A stretch of DNA of 64,000 nt from Microcaldota archaeon (GTDB taxonomy: Archaea; Micrarchaeota; Micrarchaeia; Norongarragalinales; Norongarragalinaceae). Location: assembly GCA_016188965.1 (NCBI GenBank), contig JACPGT010000002.1:309852-373851 (forward strand). Direction: 5' to 3'. Numbering within the stretch: the first letter of the stretch is position 1; every line of letters begins with the position of its first letter. Under the pieces are notes generated by a model. That model was not told where the DNA came from. It searched no databases and saw only the letters and a program-made list of their open reading frames with translations. A program made the position numbers and the translations under genes. Positions 47,356-57,810 of the stretch are shown piece by piece.

Positions 47356-48681
47356 ATGGACCTTTCCCCGCCCAAAGGAATGCGCGACTTTTTGCCCGGC
47401 GACGCCTCGCGGCGCGAGTGGATTGCGGATACGCTCAAGCGCGTGTTCAAGGCGTACGGATTCGTGCCGTTGGAGACGCCGGTCGCGGAGCGTTTCGAAG
47501 TGTTGTCGTCCAAATTCGCCGGCGGCGAGGAGATTTTGAAGGAGACGTATCGCTTCCAGGACCAAGGAAAGCGTGAATTGGGTTTGCGGTATGATTTGAC
47601 GGTTCCATTGTGCCGCGTGTTTGCCGGCAACGCCCAGCTGGCCAAGCCGTTCAAACGCTACCAGATCGCCCCGGTCTTCCGCGACGGCCCCTTGAAGAAA
47701 GGCCGTTACCGCGAATTCGTGCAATGCGACGTGGACACTCTCGGCGTTTCTTCTGTAGTGGCTGAAGCCGAGATCCTAGCCTTGGCCGCACACGCCTTTA
47801 CCGCCTTGGGCCTGGGCGTGGTATTCAAGGTCAACGACCGCAAGTTGCTCAACGGCTTGCTGGAAGACACCGGAATTGCCAAGGAAAAGCAAGCCGGCGC
47901 GTTGCTGTCACTGGACAAGCTGGAAAAAATCGGGTCCCAAAGCGTGTTGGCTGAACTGGAAAAAGAGCGCGGCGTGTCTGCAGCCGCTGGCAAGAAACTG
48001 CTATCCTTGTTTGAAAAAGCCGGTTCCGGGCCGAACGCCTTGGCGGCCATTGCCAAGTCGATGAAGTCGGTCGAAGGCAAGCAAGGCGTCGACGAACTGA
48101 CCCAATTTTTTGATTTCCTCGAGGCGTTCGGCGTCCAGAATGCGGAATTCGTACCGTCATTGTCCCGCGGGTTGAACTACTATACCGGCATGGTCTATGA
48201 AGCGTTCCTTTCCCCGGATGCGTCCACGTCGTCTTCGATTACGTCCTCCTTGGCCGCCGGCGGCCGTTATGACCAAATGGTCGGCGACTTTTCCGGCAAG
48301 AGCGAACCGGTGCCGGCCGTGGGCATTTCCTTCGGCCTGGACGTCATCGGCGAGGCGTTGATCGAAAAGAGCGCCGCTTCGGCCGGCATGAATCCGGGCA
48401 CGGCTTCGGCGAAGGTCTTCGTCATCCCGGTGGGCGAGACGCTGCCGGTCTGCATTCGCATCGCCCAACAACTGCGCAACGCCGGCATTTCCGTGTTGTT
48501 GGACTTGGCGGGACGAGGGGTCAGTAAGAACCTGCAGTGGGCGGCCAAACAGGGCCTGCCGTACGTGCTGATCGTGGGCGAGCAGGAAGTCAAGGATGGC
48601 AAATATACGTTGCGTGACTTGTTGGCCGGTACGGAAAAGAAACTGGCACTTGCGCTGTTGGAAACGACACTGCAGTCGTGA
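47356..48681 (+). CDS. hisS: histidyl-tRNA synthetase
   Basis: 441 residues. Class II synthetase. The N-terminal PPKGMRDFLP, motif 2 region FKRYQIAPVFRDGPLKKGRY, LSRGLNYYTGMVYEAF (histidine site) and the C-terminal anticodon-binding domain are complete. Confidence 0.96.
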   Translation: MDLSPPKGMRDFLPGDASRREWIADTLKRVFKAYGFVPLETPVAERFEVLSSKFAGGEEILKETYRFQDQGKRELGLRYDLTVPLCRVFAGNAQLAKPFKRYQIAPVFRDGPLKKGRYREFVQCDVDTLGVSSVVAEAEILALAAHAFTALGLGVVFKVNDRKLLNGLLEDTGIAKEKQAGALLSLDKLEKIGSQSVLAELEKERGVSAAAGKKLLSLFEKAGSGPNALAAIAKSMKSVEGKQGVDELTQFFDFLEAFGVQNAEFVPSLSRGLNYYTGMVYEAFLSPDASTSSSITSSLAAGGRYDQMVGDFSGKSEPVPAVGISFGLDVIGEALIEKSAASAGMNPGTASAKVFVIPVGETLPVCIRIAQQLRNAGISVLLDLAGRGVSKNLQWAAKQGLPYVLIVGEQEVKDGKYTLRDLLAGTEKKLALALLETTLQS

Positions 48682-48728
48682 ATACGGTACTTCGTTTTTC
48701 CCAGTACGGACTCTTTTGGGTTTTGCCG

Positions 48729-49970
48729 TCATTCCGTCAGGTTACCGGATGGTGCCTGTGCGGGCAATATTTCAGTTGCGAGGAGTCGTTCCGCTTCCAG
48801 TTCGAGTTCGCGTCGCTGCCCGGCGATCGTTTCGGATATCGCGGCGGCTTTCTTTTCAAGGGTTTCGTTGAATCGTTCGGTTTCCTTCAGGGAGTTCGTT
48901 ATGGCTTCTTTTCGGTCCTGGAGGCTCCGCAGGGCGGCCAGTTGGTGTTCGATTTCAATCCTGTTTTCGCGGGCTTGTTCGAATTCGTCGGCCCACGCGT
49001 TGCGTTTTTCGATGAATTCGGTGATGGCCGGATTTTCGGAGTCGGCTGCAAGCTCCGCCAGAAGGGGCGCCAATTCTTCGGTGTCCAGGAGGCAGTCCTT
49101 GAGGAAGTCTTCTTTGACGGATAGGTACCGCTCAGCCGTTTTGGCATGCGCGCCCGGTTCCTTCCCGTGGGCGTATTTTTTCAATGGCCCTTCCAGGGCG
49201 TCCAGCGCTGTGTAGAACCGGTTGCCGGCGTCCGACTCGGCTTTCTTCATTTCGGCCAGGGTGGCCGTGGTCGTATCTAGTTTTTCCGGGTCCGCGTCCG
49301 ATGCCTGCGCTTTTTCCTGTGTCCGGAGGATGTCCTGGCGCGCATGGGTGTCGGCAATCTCGGCTTGGATGCGTTCCAGTTGCCGGTTCAGCGAATCGTC
49401 CGTGCGTTTGCGTTCCACTTCGGCGCAGCTGTCGGAAAAAACGCGTACGGCTTCCAGTTCATGGTGCATGGCCGCGTACCGGTCCGCAAGTTCATTCATG
49501 GTGGAGTTGAATTGCGCCAGGTCCTGCTTGAAAAAAGCGTAGATGTACCGGTTGTCCTTGACGACTTCTTGGATGGCGGCTAGGGTCGAATGGAACGCTT
49601 GGGTGTCGCGCAATAGGCCGTCGAAATCTGTGGGAAATACCAGCGCGTCCAGGTCCGACTGCAAGGCAAGCGTCTTGGTTGCAAAGTCGCGTTGGTGTTG
49701 CAAGGCGATGCGTTCGTGGATGCCCACGTCCTTAGGCGTTGCGTCGGTTACGGTCCGGATGGCTTCTTTGAGGCGGTGGATGGGCTCTTGGGTCAGCCGC
49801 GCGTGAGGCATCGCGGCGTGGACGGCTTGGCTTTTCCAGAACTCGACTTTGGATGCCAGCTTTTCAAACGGTGTGGCGCCTTGCCATGCCGGTTCTTCGA
49901 TTTTTTCCTTTGCAGGCTCCCGAGGCGAAAAAAAGGCGGCAATTCCCTTGAGGAGTTTTCGGAAAACCAT
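48729..49970 (-). CDS. coiled-coil protein
   Basis: 413 residues. The amphipathic N-terminus (MVFRKLLKGIAAFFSP) is followed by almost continuous charged helices with heptad character (about 90-390). No enzymatic motif. A structural or scaffold role is possible; not recognised. Convergent with hisS. Confidence 0.65.
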   Translation of the reverse strand: MVFRKLLKGIAAFFSPREPAKEKIEEPAWQGATPFEKLASKVEFWKSQAVHAAMPHARLTQEPIHRLKEAIRTVTDATPKDVGIHERIALQHQRDFATKTLALQSDLDALVFPTDFDGLLRDTQAFHSTLAAIQEVVKDNRYIYAFFKQDLAQFNSTMNELADRYAAMHHELEAVRVFSDSCAEVERKRTDDSLNRQLERIQAEIADTHARQDILRTQEKAQASDADPEKLDTTTATLAEMKKAESDAGNRFYTALDALEGPLKKYAHGKEPGAHAKTAERYLSVKEDFLKDCLLDTEELAPLLAELAADSENPAITEFIEKRNAWADEFEQARENRIEIEHQLAALRSLQDRKEAITNSLKETERFNETLEKKAAAISETIAGQRRELELEAERLLATEILPAQAPSGNLTE

Positions 49971-50114
49971 GCGTGGACTGTTTTCTCCGGCGGTCCTTAT
50001 CTGGTTTTTCGTTGGCGCCCGGTTTTTTTCCCCGTTATCGTTTTGTCCCGTCGAGGAAGCGTTCGGGCCGATGGGGTCCGGCGGCGGGTTTTCTGGCTCG
50101 AACGCGCCGTCTTG
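49971..50114. other. intergenic region with T runs
   Basis: T-rich patches occur on the plus strand but no clear hairpin. The coiled-coil gene and ileS are both on the minus strand; no obvious TATA box is seen. Confidence 0.3.
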
Positions 50115-53114
50115 CTATTCTTTCTTTTCGAAACTGAACGAGAAGTCGACGTCTTCCGCTTTTTCTTCGTTCGCCTGTTTTTCGTGGGCGAAATCGACGT
50201 CCGAAGCCGTGACGGCGTCTTTCAGCGATTCGGTGTTCTTCTGGAGGAATTCGAGGAACTTCGTGTCGGACACGTGCAATTGCAGCGCGATGACGTCCTT
50301 GACGTTCAAGTTTGCGGCCTTACGTTGCGCCTGGATGGCGCGCGTCAGTTCGCGGAAACGCGCCAGGTTGATTAAACGGTCGTCGCGGGCGGTATCCAGG
50401 TAGACGGCGGCATCCTTGACGCCGGCCAAGTCCTTTTTCACCATGGTGCCGGCGTCTTCCGGCGCGTGCTGATAGTACGTCACCTGCAAAGCGTTGAGGC
50501 TGTTCAGGAGGATTTTCTGCAGGCGGACCACGGCTTTTTCAACCGTGGCATCGCCCGTGACGAGCACCTGCTTGACGGGCCAGCGCAATTTGATTCCGGC
50601 GTCTTTTCGGGCGGCGTTCGCGCCTTCGGTGACGGCCATGGCCGCACTCATGACGGCTTCCAGGTCGGCGTCGCTTTTCGCAGCATCGGCAACCGGGTAG
50701 TCTTGGTAGTGGATGCTGGCGGTGTGGCCCAATCGGTGCCAGAGGTACTCCGACATGAACGGCGTGATGGGTGCGTACAGCAGGGCGAGTTTTTCCAGCG
50801 CGTAGTGCATCAGGTCGAAGCATGCAGCGGCGGATTCGTCGGATCCTGCCGCCCGGTCGCGGATGAGCTTGATGTACCAACGCGAGAAGTCATTGACCGT
50901 GAAGTCGACCAGCTTGCGGCCCACGTGGTGGAATTCGAATTTTTCGTAGTGGCCCAGAATTTCCGACGTCAGGGTGTTCAGGCGTGAGGCCAGCCACGCG
51001 TCTTCCGGGCTTTTGAGGTCCGGCGCTTTGGGTTTGTAGCCTTCCGGCTTGTAGGCGTCGTAGAACGCATAGGCGTTCCAGAGGATGTTGAGTGCCTTGT
51101 AGACTTCCTTGGCGGAAAGGAATGAGAATTTTTGCACGTCCCACGGCGCGATGTCCCAGCAGTAGTATAGGCGCATCACGTCGCCGCCCAGCTCCTTGAG
51201 CGCGTCTTGAGCCCAGACGACGTTGCCGACGGATTTAGACATCTTCTCGCCTTTCTCGTCGACGACCCACCCCATCATGGATACGTTCTTGTAGGCGGGT
51301 TTGTCAAACGCGGCCATGGCGGTGAACAATTGTACGTAGAACCATCCGCGAACTTGGTCCTGCGATTCGACGACCAAGTCGGACAAGCCGTTTTCCTCAA
51401 GGCGCCGGTCGAACCATTCCTTGTTCTGGAAGGGATAGCCTACGCTTGCCCAGGATGCGATGGAGGAGTCGAACCAGACGTTGAAGATGTCCTTGATGCG
51501 GTGCATCTGCTTTCCGCATTCGCATTTGAGCGCAATGGAGTCCACGGTGTGCCGGTGCAAGTCATCCAGTTCCCCGGGATCCGACGTGGCGCGTTTTCGC
51601 AATTCGTCGACCGAGCCGATGACTTCCTTGCGTCCGCACTCGCCGCAGGTCCAGATGGGCATGGGGATTCCCCAGAAGCGCTGCTGCGAGATGCACCAAT
51701 CGGTGGCGTCAGCCAACCAGTTGTTCAACGCCTCTTTGCCGAAGTCCGGCATCCAGTTCACGGCCGCATTGGCTGCCAACATCTTGTCTTTGATTGAGTC
51801 GATGCCCAAGTACCACTGGCGGCTGACGCGGAAGACCAACGGATTCTTGCAGCGCCAACAGAGCGGATAGCTGTGGCGGACGGTGCCGGCATGCAGCAGG
51901 CTTCCTTGGGTTTTGAGCTTCTCGCTTACCGCCGCGTTGGCTTTCTTGAAGAACTGGCCTTGCAGGAAGGAAACGTTGGCGTCGAATTCGCCTTTCTCGT
52001 TGACCGGCGAGAGCACCGGAAGCTTGTAGTGTTTTCCGAAGAAGTGGTCGGTCTGGCCATGACCCGGCGCGGTGTGCACCAAGCCGGTGCCGTCGTTCAC
52101 GGTGACGAATGGTTGGAATTCTTCTTCCACTTTCTGGCCCGTCTGGTGCTTCTTGTACTGCTTCTTGGCCATCAAGGGGATGCTCAAGTACACGCGGTAA
52201 GCGCGGTCGTCTTTCTGCGTCTGCGTCACTTGTTCACACGGCACGATGGGTTCGTATCGCAAGCCGTCAAGCGATGTGCCGGCAAACGTCTCGACGACTT
52301 CGTACTCCACGCCGCAGACGTCCTTGAGCACGGCGCTCGCACGCTTTTGCGCCAGGATGTAGTATTCGTCGCCCACTTTGGCTTTGACATATTGCTCGGA
52401 GCCTGCCGCGGCGATGGCCACGTTGGACGGCAGCGTCCAGGGCGTCGTGGTCCAGACCAATAGATACTCGTTGTTTTTTCCGTAGACTTTGAACTTGAGG
52501 TAGACGGACGGGTCGGTGACTTCCTTGTAGCTGTCGGAAACTTCGTAGCCCGACAATGCCGTTTCGCAGTGGGGGCACCAATGGATGCTCTTGTTGCCTT
52601 CCACCAGCAATCCTTTTTCGTGCAGTCGTTTGAGCGTCCACCACGCCGATTCGATGTAATACGGCTTGTAGGTGAAATAGGGCTCAAAATAGCCGCGCCA
52701 AGCGCCGAGGCCGTCGTAGACGGACAGCCAGATTTTCTCGTTGTTGATGACTTTCTGCAAGCATAGGGCGTCGAACTTGTCGATGCCCATCTTTTCGACA
52801 TCTTGCTTGCTGGTCACTCCCAACTCTTTTTCGACCATGACTTCGACCGGCAGGCCGTGGCAGTCGAATCCGGCTTGGATTTTGGCATCGTACCCTTGCA
52901 TGTAGCGTAGGCGCGTCCAGATGTCCTTGCACGTAGTTGCCTTGACGTGGCCGACGTGGGGCGAGGCGTTGACGTACGGCGGGCCGTCCAGTAAGTAGAA
53001 TGGTTTGGCGCCTTCGCGGTGGGCCGCGAGGCCTTGCGGAATCTGGTGTTTCTGCCAGTAGCGGCGTACTTCCGCTTCCAAATCATGAGGATTGTATTGG
53101 GTGAATTTTTTCAT
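50115..53114 (-). CDS. ileS: isoleucyl-tRNA synthetase
   Basis: About 999 residues. PPYVNASPHVGHVKA is the HIGH-type motif and GEKMSKSVGN the KMSKS loop. DCHGLPVE and the editing-domain TTPWTLPSNVA are intact. Zinc-like cysteines (CGECG) lie in the insert. ATG 53114 is preceded by GGAGGAG about twelve bases upstream. The leader contains a CCGCC/GGCGG hairpin (53163-53179) and the TATA box is near 53204. Confidence 0.96.
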   Translation of the reverse strand: MKKFTQYNPHDLEAEVRRYWQKHQIPQGLAAHREGAKPFYLLDGPPYVNASPHVGHVKATTCKDIWTRLRYMQGYDAKIQAGFDCHGLPVEVMVEKELGVTSKQDVEKMGIDKFDALCLQKVINNEKIWLSVYDGLGAWRGYFEPYFTYKPYYIESAWWTLKRLHEKGLLVEGNKSIHWCPHCETALSGYEVSDSYKEVTDPSVYLKFKVYGKNNEYLLVWTTTPWTLPSNVAIAAAGSEQYVKAKVGDEYYILAQKRASAVLKDVCGVEYEVVETFAGTSLDGLRYEPIVPCEQVTQTQKDDRAYRVYLSIPLMAKKQYKKHQTGQKVEEEFQPFVTVNDGTGLVHTAPGHGQTDHFFGKHYKLPVLSPVNEKGEFDANVSFLQGQFFKKANAAVSEKLKTQGSLLHAGTVRHSYPLCWRCKNPLVFRVSRQWYLGIDSIKDKMLAANAAVNWMPDFGKEALNNWLADATDWCISQQRFWGIPMPIWTCGECGRKEVIGSVDELRKRATSDPGELDDLHRHTVDSIALKCECGKQMHRIKDIFNVWFDSSIASWASVGYPFQNKEWFDRRLEENGLSDLVVESQDQVRGWFYVQLFTAMAAFDKPAYKNVSMMGWVVDEKGEKMSKSVGNVVWAQDALKELGGDVMRLYYCWDIAPWDVQKFSFLSAKEVYKALNILWNAYAFYDAYKPEGYKPKAPDLKSPEDAWLASRLNTLTSEILGHYEKFEFHHVGRKLVDFTVNDFSRWYIKLIRDRAAGSDESAAACFDLMHYALEKLALLYAPITPFMSEYLWHRLGHTASIHYQDYPVADAAKSDADLEAVMSAAMAVTEGANAARKDAGIKLRWPVKQVLVTGDATVEKAVVRLQKILLNSLNALQVTYYQHAPEDAGTMVKKDLAGVKDAAVYLDTARDDRLINLARFRELTRAIQAQRKAANLNVKDVIALQLHVSDTKFLEFLQKNTESLKDAVTASDVDFAHEKQANEEKAEDVDFSFSFEKKE

Positions 53115-53162
53115 CCGTTTCAGGTCTCCTCCGGGTAATCGGCTCCGGCGTAACGTCAAAAG

Positions 53163-53208
53163 CCGCCATCAGCGGCGGATGGATAGATGGAAAGACGATT
53201 TATTAACT
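53163..53208 (-). promoter_or_regulatory. ileS promoter and leader hairpin
   Basis: Minus-strand GTTAATAAAT near 53204 is the TATA box. CCGCCGCTGATGGCGG (about 53164-53179) folds at the start of the leader, about 50 bases before the ATG. Confidence 0.45.
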
Positions 53209-53289
53209 CTAATCTTCCTAGTTGGCCAAAGACGCGCCGAACGTTCAGGGACGTGGCCGCCGTTTTTCGTGTTTTGAAGGTCGTCAAGT

Positions 53290-54720
53290 ATGCCATTGAA
53301 GAACAAGAAGGCCGGGAATTTCACCGAGTGGTATTTGGAGTTGGTCGAGTCCGCCGAGCTGATGGACTATTCGCCCATCCAAGGCTGCATGACCATCCGC
53401 CCCCGCGCCTACGCCGTCTGGGAGGCCTACCAGGCCCTGCTGAATGCCAAGATGAATGCGGACGCCGTTTCCAACGCGTATTTTCCCATGTTCATTCCCG
53501 AGTCGTTCCTGACCAAGGAAGCGGCGCACTTCGAAGGCTTCGCGCCGGAAGTGGCTTGGGTCACCCAAGGCGGCAACGAGGAACTCGCCGAAAAACTCGC
53601 GGTGCGGCCCACGTCCGAGACCATCATGTACCACCACTTCGCCAAGTGGATCCACAGCTGGCGCGACCTGCCGCTGAAGGTCAACCAGTGGTGCAACGTC
53701 ATCCGCTGGGACACCAAGACGCTCAAACCCTTCTTACGCACGCGCGAATTCCTCTGGCAGGAAGGCCACACCGCCCATGCCACGGAAAAGGACGCCGACG
53801 AGATGACGTTGCGGGCGCTTCATTGGTACCGCGACTTGTGCGAGAACTATTTGGCTCTGCCGGTGCTCATGGGCCGCAAGAGCGAAAGCGAGAAGTTCCC
53901 CGGCGCCTTGTATACGACCACGATCGAAGCGCTCATGCCGGATGGCAAAGCGCTGCAATGCGGCACGAGCCACCAACTGGGCCAGAACTTCGCCAAGATG
54001 TTCGAAGTGAAATTCAAGGACCAAAACGAAGGCCAGACGTACGCTTGGCAGACGTCCTGGGGCACGTCCACGCGGTTGTTGGGCGCCTTGTTCATGACGC
54101 ATTCGGACGACAAGGGCCTCGTGCTGCCGCCGCGCATCGCGCCGCTGCACGTGGTCATCGTTCCCATTGCCAAGGAGCAGGCAGACCGTGACATGGTCAT
54201 GGGTGCGGCCAAGCGGGTCCGCGATGCATTGTCCGAGGCCAAGCTTTCCGTGCATGTCGACGACCGCTCCGAGCGCAGTCCGGGCTACAAGTTCAACGAG
54301 TGGGAACTCAAGGGTATTCCCGTCCGCATCGAGATCGGCATGCGTGACTTGGCCGAACAGGCCGTCACCGTCGTGCGCCGCGATTCGGGCGCGAAAGAAT
54401 CGCTTCCGGAAAGCCAGTTGGCCCTCAAAGTTCCCGCAATGCTTGAGGACATCCAGAAAAGCTTGCTGGACAAGGCCACGGCTTTCTTGAAGGCCAACCT
54501 TCGGCCGGCATCCAACTTGACCGACTTGACCAAAACGTTGGAGGACGGCAAGGGCTTCGTCTTTTCGCCCTGGTGCGGCGACCCGCGTTGCGAGGAGGCC
54601 ATCAAGGAAGAGACCGGCGCCACCATTCGCCTGATTCCCTTCGAGGACGCGCCGAACGGCGGATGCGTCATGTGCGGCAAAGCCTCCCAGCGCACGGCGT
54701 TCTTCGCCCGGAGCTATTGA
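53290..54720 (+). CDS. proS: prolyl-tRNA synthetase (archaeal/eukaryal type)
   Basis: 476 residues. FTEWYLELVESAELMDYSPI is the archaeal N-terminus. RPTSETIMYHHFAKWI is motif 2 region, WQEGHTAHATEKDA and CGTSHQLGQNFAKMF follow, and the C-terminal zinc-like CGDPRCEE...CVMCGK is present. The bacterial editing insert is absent, as expected for this type. ileS is divergent. Confidence 0.96.
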   Translation: MPLKNKKAGNFTEWYLELVESAELMDYSPIQGCMTIRPRAYAVWEAYQALLNAKMNADAVSNAYFPMFIPESFLTKEAAHFEGFAPEVAWVTQGGNEELAEKLAVRPTSETIMYHHFAKWIHSWRDLPLKVNQWCNVIRWDTKTLKPFLRTREFLWQEGHTAHATEKDADEMTLRALHWYRDLCENYLALPVLMGRKSESEKFPGALYTTTIEALMPDGKALQCGTSHQLGQNFAKMFEVKFKDQNEGQTYAWQTSWGTSTRLLGALFMTHSDDKGLVLPPRIAPLHVVIVPIAKEQADRDMVMGAAKRVRDALSEAKLSVHVDDRSERSPGYKFNEWELKGIPVRIEIGMRDLAEQAVTVVRRDSGAKESLPESQLALKVPAMLEDIQKSLLDKATAFLKANLRPASNLTDLTKTLEDGKGFVFSPWCGDPRCEEAIKEETGATIRLIPFEDAPNGGCVMCGKASQRTAFFARSY

Positions 54721-54946
54721 AACGCACGCGGCTTCGTCTGCGTTTGCTTCGGCTCTGTATGGTCGCGTCCGCTTCAGTTTGCCCGAATTCCGGTCACCGC
54801 CTTTTTTTTAAGACGCCTCGCATTTTTTTCCTTGTTTTTCGGCGGCTGCCTGTCGGTTCTCGGCATTTTCTCGCGGTGCCCGTTTTTTTCTCTTCATCCG
54901 TAATCCGTAAATACTGGTCCGCCGTCCGTATTCCGGTCGGAATGCG

Positions 54947-55165
54947 ATGGGCCCGGATAGTTTCGCGTTGGACGTGGCCGAGAATCCCCAGAAGCCGGTT
55001 GACCCGTTCCTGCACCGCTCGTTCCAATCCTCCATCCTGGACGTGGTCGCCGCGGCATCCTTCATAGGCGCGGTCTATTTCCTCGTTATCGAACAGAATC
55101 TACCCGCGTCCGTGGTGCTCTTCATCACATTCGCGTTCGCTTTCCGGCCGGCTCACTTCCGTTGA
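54947..55165 (+). CDS. 72-residue membrane protein
   Basis: MGPDSFALDVAENPQKPVDP is hydrophilic, then one long or two short helices (ILDVVAAASFIGAVYFLVIE, SVVLFITFAFAF) and RPAHFR. TAAATACTG near 54908 may be the TATA box. Not recognised. Confidence 0.5.
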   Translation: MGPDSFALDVAENPQKPVDPFLHRSFQSSILDVVAAASFIGAVYFLVIEQNLPASVVLFITFAFAFRPAHFR

Positions 55166-55225
55166 TGCGTCCGCCGCTTTCCAGTCGCAAACCATTTGTA
55201 GCCATTCGTGCATGTACGATAGGCC

Positions 55226-56095
55226 ATGACGTTCACCTGGTTTGATTATGCCGTGGCCTCCACGTTGTTCACGGCCGCTTTCTGGCTTTTATGTCGGCGG
55301 CTGCTCAAGGACGAGGCGGACCATGAGATCTTCGCCATCTTCATGCAATTGGTGCCCATCGTTTTCTGGCTGCCGCTGCTGGCGTTCGAGCCCGTGCGGC
55401 TTCCATCCGTGGACGTCGGCTGGCTGTTCGTGGTCCTGGCCGGTTCCGCGTGGGCATTGCAACAAGTGATGGCGTTCAAGAGCCTGCGCTTCACCGCGGC
55501 TTCCATCCGCGAGCCGATCTACCAGACCAAGTTGCTTTGGGCCGCGCTTTTCGCATTCCTGCTGGTGGCGGAGGGCTTCACGCCCTCCAAATGGGCCGGG
55601 TTTGTCTTTCTTCTGGCCGGTGCTTTGGTCATTGCCTACCGCCATCCGCCCGGCGAATCCAGTCCGCAAGGGGTGGCGTTGGTCGTGTCCAGTGCCGCTT
55701 TGACGGGCTTGGCGTACGTCTTGGACAAATTGGCTTTGTCGCATTTCAGCGTGACTTCGTACGCCATCCTGGTGTCCGTGTTGTCAGGCGGGTTCATTGC
55801 GTTGCACGCGGCCCGCCACGGCTTGCTCAGACGCTTGGCGTTTTTCGGCCGCCGCCACGTCAAGACCATTCTGTTGGCGTCCCTGATGGGCGCGGTGTCG
55901 TACTGGCTTCAGATCAAGGCCGTTTCCTTGGGCCCCGTGGGTACCATCGCGGCTCTGCTTGAGTTGTCGATGGTGTTCACCACGCTGGGCGGCATCGTCT
56001 TGCTGCAAGAGCGGCAAGCCGTGGGCCGCAAACTCGTCGGCATCGGCTTGGCCGTAGTCGGAGCGCTGATGTTGCGCGGCTTTTTTCCGGCTTGA
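55226..56095 (+). CDS. EamA/DMT-superfamily transporter
   Basis: 289 residues, ten helices in two homologous halves. FKSLRFTAASIREPIYQTKL and IKAVSLGPVGTIAALLELSM occupy the equivalent positions before helices 4 and 9. The second half ends GGIVLLQERQAVGRKLVGIG. Substrate unknown. ATG 55226 chosen; no clear Shine-Dalgarno. Confidence 0.85.
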   Translation: MTFTWFDYAVASTLFTAAFWLLCRRLLKDEADHEIFAIFMQLVPIVFWLPLLAFEPVRLPSVDVGWLFVVLAGSAWALQQVMAFKSLRFTAASIREPIYQTKLLWAALFAFLLVAEGFTPSKWAGFVFLLAGALVIAYRHPPGESSPQGVALVVSSAALTGLAYVLDKLALSHFSVTSYAILVSVLSGGFIALHAARHGLLRRLAFFGRRHVKTILLASLMGAVSYWLQIKAVSLGPVGTIAALLELSMVFTTLGGIVLLQERQAVGRKLVGIGLAVVGALMLRGFFPA

Positions 56096-56110
56096 TTCGG
56101 ACGGGCTGTT

Positions 56111-57730
56111 TCAACCCATGAGCATGAGCCCGAGGCCAAGGGCGCAGAGCAATCCGGCGAAGAACAACGTCAGCATTTTCTGACGGCTTTTCAGCGTCTG
56201 GCCGCCGGCTTGCAGCGTATCTAAGGCCACGTGTTGGCCGAATCCTCGGAAGAACCAGCCGTTGGCCGCCGCCTTCTGGCCCACGAGGGCTTTGGCTTTG
56301 CTGACGGCGAAGAACAGGTCCCCTAAAACGGGGATGGCGTGTTGGTAATCCAGGTATATCAATCCGGTTTTGTCCTGGAACATGAAGTCTTCCGACAAGG
56401 CGAAGCCGGGCACTCCGCGGCCGATCAATTCGCCGTCAAGCGAGCATGGCTTGCCGCGCACGGGTGAGGCGTACACGTCGGCCATGAGCTGGTCCACGCT
56501 CACGTTCGGCCGGCTGGCCACGGAAGGAAAACGGTACAACCCGGCGCCAAGCAAGCCGAAGCCTCCGATGAGAAGTCCCAAGCCCAACGCGACGCCGAAC
56601 GATCCCGTGCCGAGGCCGGCGATGAATCCGACGAAACCCAACAGGAGGCCGGCTTTGGAGACCAGCCAATCGGTGACGAATTCCTTGTAGTGCCTATTTT
56701 TGTCGAAGGCGAAATTCTTCGCTGCCGCCACGTCGAACAACGGCTTCTTCTCGCCGGCCAAGAGCGCTTGGATGCGTTTGCCCGTCAGCGGGTGGCTTGA
56801 GCTTAATTCCAGCCAGAACGCCCAAAGGTTGTGGAAGTCGTACACCATGGCGGAAACGACCGTGTTGCGGTCGCCGTTCTGCACGTAGTCCGACCCGACC
56901 AGGCCGAAGTTCTTCGCGTTCTTGTGGTCGAAAATGCCCAGCGTCCGCGTGCCTTCCATTAGGTCTTTGGTCTTCTCCGAGTTGCTCGATGAGACGATGC
57001 CGTACGCGATTTTGACCAATGCCGACGCCAGGGCGTTGCCGGAGCTGGTCTTTTCCTTGGAATACTCGTCCGCCCAATACTCACGTGTGCGGCTCAAGTA
57101 AAGCAGGATGTACGTCCCGACGTAGTAGAATACGAGCGAAATGACGCCGATGATCATCAGGTACCCGGATCCCTTGCGGTCCGAATCGCCCGACGTGCGC
57201 GTGAAGACGCGGCCGATGGTGTACAGCGCGGTGAGGATGAACGCGCCCAGCGTCATGACGATGAAGTCGCGGTGGACGATATGGCCCAATTCGTGCGCGA
57301 TGACAGCTTTCTGTTCATCTTCGTTCAACAGCTTGGTAATGCCGCGGGTGAATATCAGGCGGGCATTCCAGTAGTCCGAACCGTATGTGAACGCTTGCGG
57401 GTTGTCGTCCTCGATGATGGCGACGCGCGGGGCGCTGATTTTCTCGTTCTTGCATGTTTCGAACACGAAGTCCGACAATTCGGGATACCGCTGGATGAAC
57501 TCTTCCTCGGTGAGAAACTTGGCGCCGTACAGCCAGCCGTACATCCAGTCGTTGATTTTCGGCCCGATCCGCCAGACCAATATGAACAGGATGGCTTCCA
57601 ACAGAAGCATTCCGCCAAGTCCGAACGCGCCGTACAGGTCGCCGAACCAGAAGACCAATGCCGAAATGATGAACAAGAACAGCCCCAACAGGCTGAGCGA
57701 TAAAATCGATGCCAACGCGACGCGGACCAT
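56111..57730 (-). CDS. htpX: HtpX-like M48 membrane metalloprotease
   Basis: 539 residues. Two N-terminal helices, then HELGH (146-150) zinc motif, two more helices and REYWADEYS with the third zinc ligand. The C-terminal part holds extra helices and an E3-ligase/GIDE-like region, longer than bacterial HtpX. It degrades damaged membrane proteins. GGAGGT lies seven bases before ATG 57730; readings starting at 57934 or 57814 are rejected. Confidence 0.88.
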   Translation of the reverse strand: MVRVALASILSLSLLGLFLFIISALVFWFGDLYGAFGLGGMLLLEAILFILVWRIGPKINDWMYGWLYGAKFLTEEEFIQRYPELSDFVFETCKNEKISAPRVAIIEDDNPQAFTYGSDYWNARLIFTRGITKLLNEDEQKAVIAHELGHIVHRDFIVMTLGAFILTALYTIGRVFTRTSGDSDRKGSGYLMIIGVISLVFYYVGTYILLYLSRTREYWADEYSKEKTSSGNALASALVKIAYGIVSSSNSEKTKDLMEGTRTLGIFDHKNAKNFGLVGSDYVQNGDRNTVVSAMVYDFHNLWAFWLELSSSHPLTGKRIQALLAGEKKPLFDVAAAKNFAFDKNRHYKEFVTDWLVSKAGLLLGFVGFIAGLGTGSFGVALGLGLLIGGFGLLGAGLYRFPSVASRPNVSVDQLMADVYASPVRGKPCSLDGELIGRGVPGFALSEDFMFQDKTGLIYLDYQHAIPVLGDLFFAVSKAKALVGQKAAANGWFFRGFGQHVALDTLQAGGQTLKSRQKMLTLFFAGLLCALGLGLMLMG

Positions 57731-57810
57731 GAAACCGACCTCCGAAAAGCGGGGATTGCTAAAGAAGGCAGTGTCCGGTTTTAAACGCGTGGCTCCGGCG
57801 AGGTGACGGT